A stretch of DNA of 64,000 nt, from the NCBI RefSeq assembly GCF_000169095.1, contig NZ_AAVU01000006.1, positions 62,001 through 126,000 on the forward strand, read 5' to 3'. This document shows, in pieces, positions 58,912 through 64,000 of the stretch. This stretch comes from Lyngbya sp. PCC 8106 (GTDB taxonomy: Bacteria; Cyanobacteriota; Cyanobacteriia; Cyanobacteriales; Microcoleaceae). Made by a program: the position numbers and the translations under genes. The notes under the pieces were generated by a model. It saw nothing but the letters and a program-made list of their open reading frames with translations, was not told the DNA's origin and ran no database searches. Position 1 is the stretch's first letter; every line of letters begins with the position of its first letter.

Positions 58912-59696
58912 AATACAGAAGACACTGAGGTTTGAAGGGGTTCAAGCGAACCGACTGCCGTCAGTTGTTCACGCAGCCAGGTTTCAAACAGTTCATCAAT
59001 TAGACGGCGACGCATAGACTCGTCTAATTGTGCCGGGATAAATTTTTCAAGCCGGATAATCACCATCCATTCTGCTAATGGACGGGGTGCCCACAGTTGT
59101 CCCGGTTGACTGACGGACAACAGTTTACTAATTGCCGGGTGCGGCTGAGACAGAGGTACTGGCCCTAACAATCCTCCGGTGCGGGATTCTGGCCCTTCAG
59201 AGTATTCGCGAGCGGCTTCGCCCAGGGATTGTTCTCCTTCTAAAACCCGAAAGTACAGTTCGTGAGCGAGTCCAGAGTTTTTCGTCCGAATCAGAGAATA
59301 AACGACGTGATCTAGGTTGCTTTTGCGACTGATAAAATAGTTTTCGACCTTGTTACTCCAAGTATTCTGCTTAAATTTTTCGAGCTTTACAGGACGTTCG
59401 GCGATCGCTTGTAGATCTTCTGTGGTGAGGTTTTGGCTTTTTAGCCAGGCTTCTTGGGCTTCGCTAGAGGTGAGTTGATGTTGAGCGGCAAATTTTTCTA
59501 ATGCCGTTTTCTGTTCTTCTGGGCTACATTCTATCTCGGTGATCGCACCATCAATGATCACCTCTCTGAGAAATTGAGGCATTAACTGATAACGCTTCAG
59601 CAGCGCTGGAATTTCTTCGCCTTTGATGACGGTTTCTCCGACTTTGTACACTCCTGTCATTGGACTCTCCAACGGACTTGCACTATCCCTGTTCAT
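58908..59696 (-). CDS. Parvulin/SurA-type peptidyl-prolyl isomerase
   Basis: 262 residues from ATG 59696 (MNRDSAS); the open frame begins with a TTG 24 nt upstream. N-terminal helical region (about 20-110) resembles the SurA chaperone fold. The PpiC/rotamase domain (about 130-225) includes VVYSLIRTKNSGLAHELYFRV, EGPESRTGGLLGPVPLSQPHPAI and LWAPRPLAEWMVIIRLE. No signal peptide is visible, so it should act in the cytoplasm. The gene overlaps the ABC exporter by 4 nt and is thus coupled to it, suggesting chaperoning of the exported substrate. Same-strand trio PPIase-ABC-HlyD. Confidence 0.83.
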   Translation of the reverse strand: MNRDSASPLESPMTGVYKVGETVIKGEEIPALLKRYQLMPQFLREVIIDGAITEIECSPEEQKTALEKFAAQHQLTSSEAQEAWLKSQNLTTEDLQAIAERPVKLEKFKQNTWSNKVENYFISRKSNLDHVVYSLIRTKNSGLAHELYFRVLEGEQSLGEAAREYSEGPESRTGGLLGPVPLSQPHPAISKLLSVSQPGQLWAPRPLAEWMVIIRLEKFIPAQLDESMRRRLIDELFETWLREQLTAVGSLEPLQTSVSSVL

Positions 59697-59720
59697 TAAG
59701 CTGCGGGACTGCCACAGCAA

Positions 59721-60063
59721 CCCCGAATACTATATATCTTTCTGTCCCGATAATAGCAGACACAACCGACCCTCAGTGAGGGATTTACCCTGTAATTACC
59801 GCTCGTCGTGGGAATGATATCGCCCAATTGCCTAATGGCCTGCGAATCGGGCATCTATTTATCTCCGTATTCCTAGTCTAGTCTAAGAGTACCCTAGAGT
59901 GTCTCTACTTCTGACATCAATCTGACTGTTCCCCTAGAATTCATTAAACAGCTTTGAGTGAGTGTTTTCAGGATAGGCTGAGTTGACGTTGCTATTTAAT
60001 GGCTTTTGTTCTTCTCCACTTTGCCGAATCAATCGGAGAATATTAGAGGTTATTGTTGAAAAT
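59721..60063. other. Intergenic region, no recognised gene
   Basis: 343 nt between the giant glycosyltransferase (3' end) and the PPIase gene (5' end), both minus strand. It should contain the promoter for the secretion operon, but I could not pick a convincing -35/-10 pair. No repeat and no ORF worth calling. Confidence 0.4.
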
Positions 60064-63000
60064 TTATGAGTAGAGGTTTTTTAACACAGCTTCCAATTGT
60101 TTAACATAGCTTTGACTATCTAGAAAGAGCGGATTTTTTTGGAGATTCTGCTGAATTTTTTGGCGGTATTGTTGGCGTTGTTTGAAGTCGGTTCCGAGTG
60201 TTCGGCTGAGTTGAATATAGGCGCTCGGAGTTGAACAAATCAATTCTGGAATTTCCAGTTCTCGCAATAAGGCGGCGTTTTGTCGGTGGCGAGGGGTTTG
60301 ACCTTCATAAACAACAGGTACAACTCCGGTGAGTAAGGCTTCCATGATTGAGAAGGTTTTGTGACTGGGAAATAAGTCTAAATAAATATCAACTAAACTT
60401 AAACATTTTCTTAAGTTCGCCCATGAACTCAAGGGCTTAACCATCACAAATCGTTTAGGATCAATTCCTTGCTGGTTGAGATCTGATTGTACATGATGGA
60501 AAAATGGGCTAATCGGATCATTTTGGGGTTCTGAGGTTTGGGGAAGTAGGATGAGGATTGATTGAGGAACGGTTGCTAGAATTTGACTCCACATCTGTCT
60601 AAACTCGGCGGTGATTGCATTGAGTTGACCACTGACGGCAAATATAACCCTGTCCTCGCTTGCTCCCCAACTTTGGCGAGTAGGTTCTACTGTGGGACTC
60701 GGCAGTTGCTCGGGATAACTCCAACAAAATCCTGACCCTTTGAGGCTAATTACTTTTTCTCGGTAGTGGGGTTGTTCGCTCTCGGCTTGGGTGAGTTCTC
60801 CGGTGAGGATGTAGTCAATGTTGCGAATTCCACTGGTGAGTGGAGTGGCTGTGCTGATCAGTTGTTTGTCCGCGAGTCGGTGCAGCGCCAATTGAAAAAT
60901 TGAGTTGGCTTGAGCGGTGACATCAGACCCGATCAGTAGGAAATCAAGGCTATCTTGACGGATGCGGGAAACGGCTTCCGGGAGAGTTTCTGGCAGTTGA
61001 ATGGGGGGTGTTTTTAAGTTTTTGCATAGTTCACCCAACATATCTTTTTCTATGTTAAAACTATACAGGATCAGTTCAAATTGTGTCAAGTCTATTTTTT
61101 TAAGAATAGGAATTAGGGCAAAAGTATCGGCGTTAAACCCAATTTTATCGATAACAATTCCCCAAGAAATTTTACTTGAAGGGGAGTGAGGAAATGCAAA
61201 ATCCTGATCAATTTTGTGTCCAGCTTGTGTGAGGTAGATTTCAATAATATTTGCACGATAACTGTATAATGTTTTTAAATTCTGGGAATGAGGAGACAGT
61301 TTCCAGGTTTCTCCTTGACTAACTTGACTATAAACAGAAGCGATATACAACCAAACCGGATTTTTTGTTTCGGTCATCAGGTTATGATAAATATAGTCGA
61401 GTAAATTGTGCATAAACTCAACAAACTGGTTGATTGCGTCTAATTCTGAACACACTCCAACTCCTGTAAATAAAAACTCCAGAAAATCTTCAAAGATATA
61501 TGTAGGAATTAAAGCATTTTGATATTGCAGAGGAAGTTGATATGCTTTTTGATAAAGCATTGCTGCTAAGACGACCTGAATTCCTTTAACCTCTTGAAAT
61601 CCTTGAGCAACTTGTTGAGTTAATTGTTGCACAAATACTGTTTCAGAGTCAGTTTGTTGTTCTTCTAGTAAACCACAACCCATTATAGCCCGATGAGTTT
61701 GACCCCAATCTCCTTGATAAGCTTGTTTTAATTGATCAATCGGTAAGGTCAGCCATCGGTGAGCAAGAATTTGACGAATTTGACGCAAATAACTTTGAAT
61801 TAAATAATCGACTGGATTTTGTTGATACTGTTTAATCAGGTTTTGAGTTAAGGAAAAATACTCGGGGGTTTTAGTCACTAACTTTTGAAAAATATGAGAT
61901 TTAAACTCAGCAGTTAAGAAGTAATAGTCTGGATGAAATAGCATCTTTTGATAGAGTCTTTGATAATCTTTGAGGTTTTGGCCGGCGGAAATATTTTTTT
62001 GAGTTTGTTGTTGGGTATGTATTCTCAAGCTAGAGAGAGTTTGATTGACAAAACCAATTTTATAATCTCCCATAATTCTAAACCATAAATCTCCATCTAA
62101 AAGTTGATGAAGATTTTCATCAAAACCCCCGACTTTTTCAAAAACAGCTTTAGGAATTAATACGGTTGTAGGTTCACCAATCTTATTTAGTTGTCCTTTT
62201 AAACAGTTAGCATCAGATAACAGATCTTGACCTAACTGAATGGGTTTGAGATGTGACCATTGTTGATGAAGATCTTTCCCTCCATTTAAAGCGGCTTGAC
62301 AAAGAGAGTTAGATTGAGAATTTTCATCAATAAAAACTCGCCGTGCAGAGAAGACTAAACCAATTTCTGAATCTTGTTCTGCTAAATTAACTAGAGTTTC
62401 AATACAGTGCGGTTCAAGGAGATCATCTTGAAATAAAAACTTGATATATTTTCCTTGGGCTTGGGAAATTGAGAAGTTTAAATTTTCAACTAAGCCATAG
62501 TTGGGGTGAGGAAAAATTTCAAACGGGATAGAGGTTTTTTGTTGAAATGATTGGGCAATTTCTAGGGTTTTATCACTAGAACCATCATCAGATAGAATAA
62601 TTTCTAAATGCGGATAGGTTTGAGAGAAAGCACTCTTGAGTGTTTCAGTGAGAAAGGTTTCTCCGTTGTAGGTGGGAATGATTAAACTTACGAGAGGAAA
62701 TTTAGGATGACTTTGAATGGTTGATGGTAATGTTGGGTTGGTTTTAACTTCTGTTTTGGGTGAGGGGGATTGAGTTTTGAGTGGGTGAGTTGTCATCAAG
62801 TTGAAAATATCATAACTTCCGGTTAGAAAAGACAAGTTAGAATAGTCAAAGTTATAATACTGTTTGATTAAGCTAGATTTTTTCGGATCTCCTAGAAGGT
62901 TAAAGAGGGTATCTAAACCCAAATATCTATGAGGTGAACGTTCGACTTTTAAGGCTTGTCTGGCGATTAAAAAGGCTGCTAATTGGGGGTTGAGTTGTTC

Positions 63001-63777
63001 ACCGAATTCTAGACAGTCGGGAAATATTTTGAGTAGATTTTCATAAACGTCTTGACAGAAGTATCGTTTTAAAGTTTGAGAGAGTTCAAAGTTATGACGA
63101 ATGATTGTTTCAGGTTTTATTCCACTAATATTAGATTGATGAACTCGATAGTTGACTAAAGGTTCTGGTAAGATATAAAGTTCATATTTCAGACAAAATC
63201 GCACCCAAAAATCAAAGTCAGGAATTTGGCGGAATCGAGAGTCGTAAAACCCAATTTGTGAATAACAGTTTTTCCGAATGAGAGAGCTTGTTTGACAGAG
63301 ACAGTTATCTTTCGAGAAAAAGGTATTTAGCCATTGAAAGCGAGTTCGGTTTTGCTGAAGAAAAACCTGGTCGAGAAAAGAGTTAGAAGGGGGTAAATTT
63401 TCCCCTTGACTGTCAATGAGCTGAGGATAACTCAAAACCGCCTGATATTGAGGATTTTGATCCAAAAATAAAACTTGTTTTTCTAGCTTTTTTGGAACAA
63501 ATACATCATCGGAATGTAGAATCGCAATCAACTCTCCTTGGGCTTGTTGAATGCCATAATTTGTGGCTATACTTTCTCCGTGATTTTGTTCAAAGCTAAA
63601 GAGTCGAATACGAGGATCGTTGTTTTCTAGAATTTTCTCAACGGTTTGATCGGAAGACCCATCATTGACAATAATGATCTCAAAATCTTGATAGGTTTGA
63701 CGGAGAACACTATCAACAGCTTGAGAAATATAGGCGGCTTGGTTATAAGCGGGTATAACAACAGAAACTCGTGGCAT
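60064..63777 (-). CDS. Giant glycosyltransferase with two GT2 domains and a GT41-like C-terminus
   Basis: 1237 residues. The first GT2 (about 1-245) has VSVVIPAYNQAAYISQ, NDGSSDQT and AILHSDDVFVPKK. The second GT2 (about 355-590) has VSLIIPTYNGETFL, SDDGSSDKT and KFLFQDDLLEPH. A helical middle (about 600-880) is unassigned. The end (about 1040-1237) resembles the second Rossmann lobe of O-GlcNAc-transferase-like GT41/SPINDLY enzymes: VIFAVSGQLNAITAEF, YLDLFPSHKTFSIMEALLTGVVPVVYEG. Both GT2 domains keep their metal-site Asp pairs. It may build a surface glycan or glycosylate a protein. Start ATG 63777. Domain calls good, substrates unknown. Confidence 0.85.
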   Translation of the reverse strand: MPRVSVVIPAYNQAAYISQAVDSVLRQTYQDFEIIIVNDGSSDQTVEKILENNDPRIRLFSFEQNHGESIATNYGIQQAQGELIAILHSDDVFVPKKLEKQVLFLDQNPQYQAVLSYPQLIDSQGENLPPSNSFLDQVFLQQNRTRFQWLNTFFSKDNCLCQTSSLIRKNCYSQIGFYDSRFRQIPDFDFWVRFCLKYELYILPEPLVNYRVHQSNISGIKPETIIRHNFELSQTLKRYFCQDVYENLLKIFPDCLEFGEQLNPQLAAFLIARQALKVERSPHRYLGLDTLFNLLGDPKKSSLIKQYYNFDYSNLSFLTGSYDIFNLMTTHPLKTQSPSPKTEVKTNPTLPSTIQSHPKFPLVSLIIPTYNGETFLTETLKSAFSQTYPHLEIILSDDGSSDKTLEIAQSFQQKTSIPFEIFPHPNYGLVENLNFSISQAQGKYIKFLFQDDLLEPHCIETLVNLAEQDSEIGLVFSARRVFIDENSQSNSLCQAALNGGKDLHQQWSHLKPIQLGQDLLSDANCLKGQLNKIGEPTTVLIPKAVFEKVGGFDENLHQLLDGDLWFRIMGDYKIGFVNQTLSSLRIHTQQQTQKNISAGQNLKDYQRLYQKMLFHPDYYFLTAEFKSHIFQKLVTKTPEYFSLTQNLIKQYQQNPVDYLIQSYLRQIRQILAHRWLTLPIDQLKQAYQGDWGQTHRAIMGCGLLEEQQTDSETVFVQQLTQQVAQGFQEVKGIQVVLAAMLYQKAYQLPLQYQNALIPTYIFEDFLEFLFTGVGVCSELDAINQFVEFMHNLLDYIYHNLMTETKNPVWLYIASVYSQVSQGETWKLSPHSQNLKTLYSYRANIIEIYLTQAGHKIDQDFAFPHSPSSKISWGIVIDKIGFNADTFALIPILKKIDLTQFELILYSFNIEKDMLGELCKNLKTPPIQLPETLPEAVSRIRQDSLDFLLIGSDVTAQANSIFQLALHRLADKQLISTATPLTSGIRNIDYILTGELTQAESEQPHYREKVISLKGSGFCWSYPEQLPSPTVEPTRQSWGASEDRVIFAVSGQLNAITAEFRQMWSQILATVPQSILILLPQTSEPQNDPISPFFHHVQSDLNQQGIDPKRFVMVKPLSSWANLRKCLSLVDIYLDLFPSHKTFSIMEALLTGVVPVVYEGQTPRHRQNAALLRELEIPELICSTPSAYIQLSRTLGTDFKQRQQYRQKIQQNLQKNPLFLDSQSYVKQLEAVLKNLYS

Positions 63778-64000
63778 AATGAGTAGAGGTAAACTTTAAA
63801 TAAAAATTACAATATTGCGTTTAGAGTTTAACGGAGATTATTTTGGTTCGGTGTCTTCTGTTTAAGATTCATGCGATTTTTGTACGGGAGTCAATAGAGC
63901 TTGTGAATTCGTCAAAAAAACATCGAATTTATGATACAGTAAAAAGAGTTGAGTCCGCTTGCAAGGATTATATTGAGCTGTCCTTGTTGGATACAACGGA
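63778..64000. other. Window end, no gene recognised
   Basis: 223 nt. TATGAT at 63930-63935 could be a plus-strand -10 box for a gene beyond the window, but no matching -35 at the right distance is seen. It also should hold the leader of the giant glycosyltransferase on the minus strand. Confidence 0.3.

Noticed and set aside
1..64000. HIP1 octamers (GCGATCGC) as a local signal
   Set aside because: They occur throughout the window, as in many cyanobacteria, so they indicate taxonomy rather than a feature; no tRNA or rRNA gene was recognised either.

Overview
The window is cyanobacterial chromosome. It carries a phycobilisome rod-core linker (CpcG), a CpcS-type bilin lyase, an NblA-like phycobilisome-degradation protein, an FHA-fused penicillin-binding protein, a short cyanobacterial-type KdpD, many copies of the HIP1 octamer GCGATCGC, and several heptanucleotide tandem repeats of the kind found in filamentous cyanobacteria. 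A filamentous, non-picoplanktonic species (Oscillatoriales-like) is my best guess; genus and species cannot be read from this sequence. No tRNA or rRNA gene and no CRISPR array was recognised. Layout from left to right: (1) 1-5035, a co-directional cluster of a truncated unknown gene, an ATP-grasp ligase, a gamma-butyrobetaine-hydroxylase-like dioxygenase, an N5-(carboxyethyl)ornithine-synthase-like dehydrogenase, an SDR reductase and a SAM methyltransferase. It looks like a small amino-acid-derived biosynthetic pathway that I cannot assign, and it is the best candidate here for an undescribed system. (2) 5383-10057, minus strand: FHA-PBP1, lspA, bioY and bioB. (3) 10190-18934: two IS605-family tnpB elements, each broken by one extra base, flanking a phosphate-uptake operon (pstS, a decayed second pstS, pstC, pstA, pstB), an nblA-like gene and cpcS. 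(4) 18927-28485: the Kdp potassium-ATPase operon (kdpA, B, F, small orf, truncated kdpC-like, kdpC, short kdpD) on the minus strand, interrupted by two conspicuous tandem repeats, with a divergent histidine kinase/response regulator pair. (5) 28609-33555: cpcG, three tandem TerD-family genes, def and an HtrA protease. (6) 33556-46160: dnaA with an orphan IS605 right-end/omega-RNA-like scaffold in its upstream region, a Thr/Ser/Pro-rich membrane protein, cysS, hisI, sufE, a GAF-GGDEF-EAL protein with a bilin-binding-type Cys-His, hemB, a pentapeptide-repeat protein and an LRAT-like protein. (7) 46900-63777: a CBS-type histidine kinase followed by a cell-surface/export region of a rhamnosyltransferase-like GT2, rfbA, rfbD, rfbC, a polytopic membrane protein, a type I secretion set (HlyD, cNMP-C39like-ABC, parvulin-type PPIase) and a giant GT2-GT2-GT41-like glycosyltransferase. 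Functional links: pst, nblA and cpcS connect nutrient status to phycobilisome turnover; the Kdp genes and the divergent two-component pair plausibly form one potassium-response unit; the rfb genes, membrane protein and glycosyltransferases suggest deoxysugar-containing surface polysaccharide or glycoprotein, with the secretion trio alongside. Gene assignments rest on motifs and remembered family features; no database search was run. Percent identities and unit counts given are hand counts.
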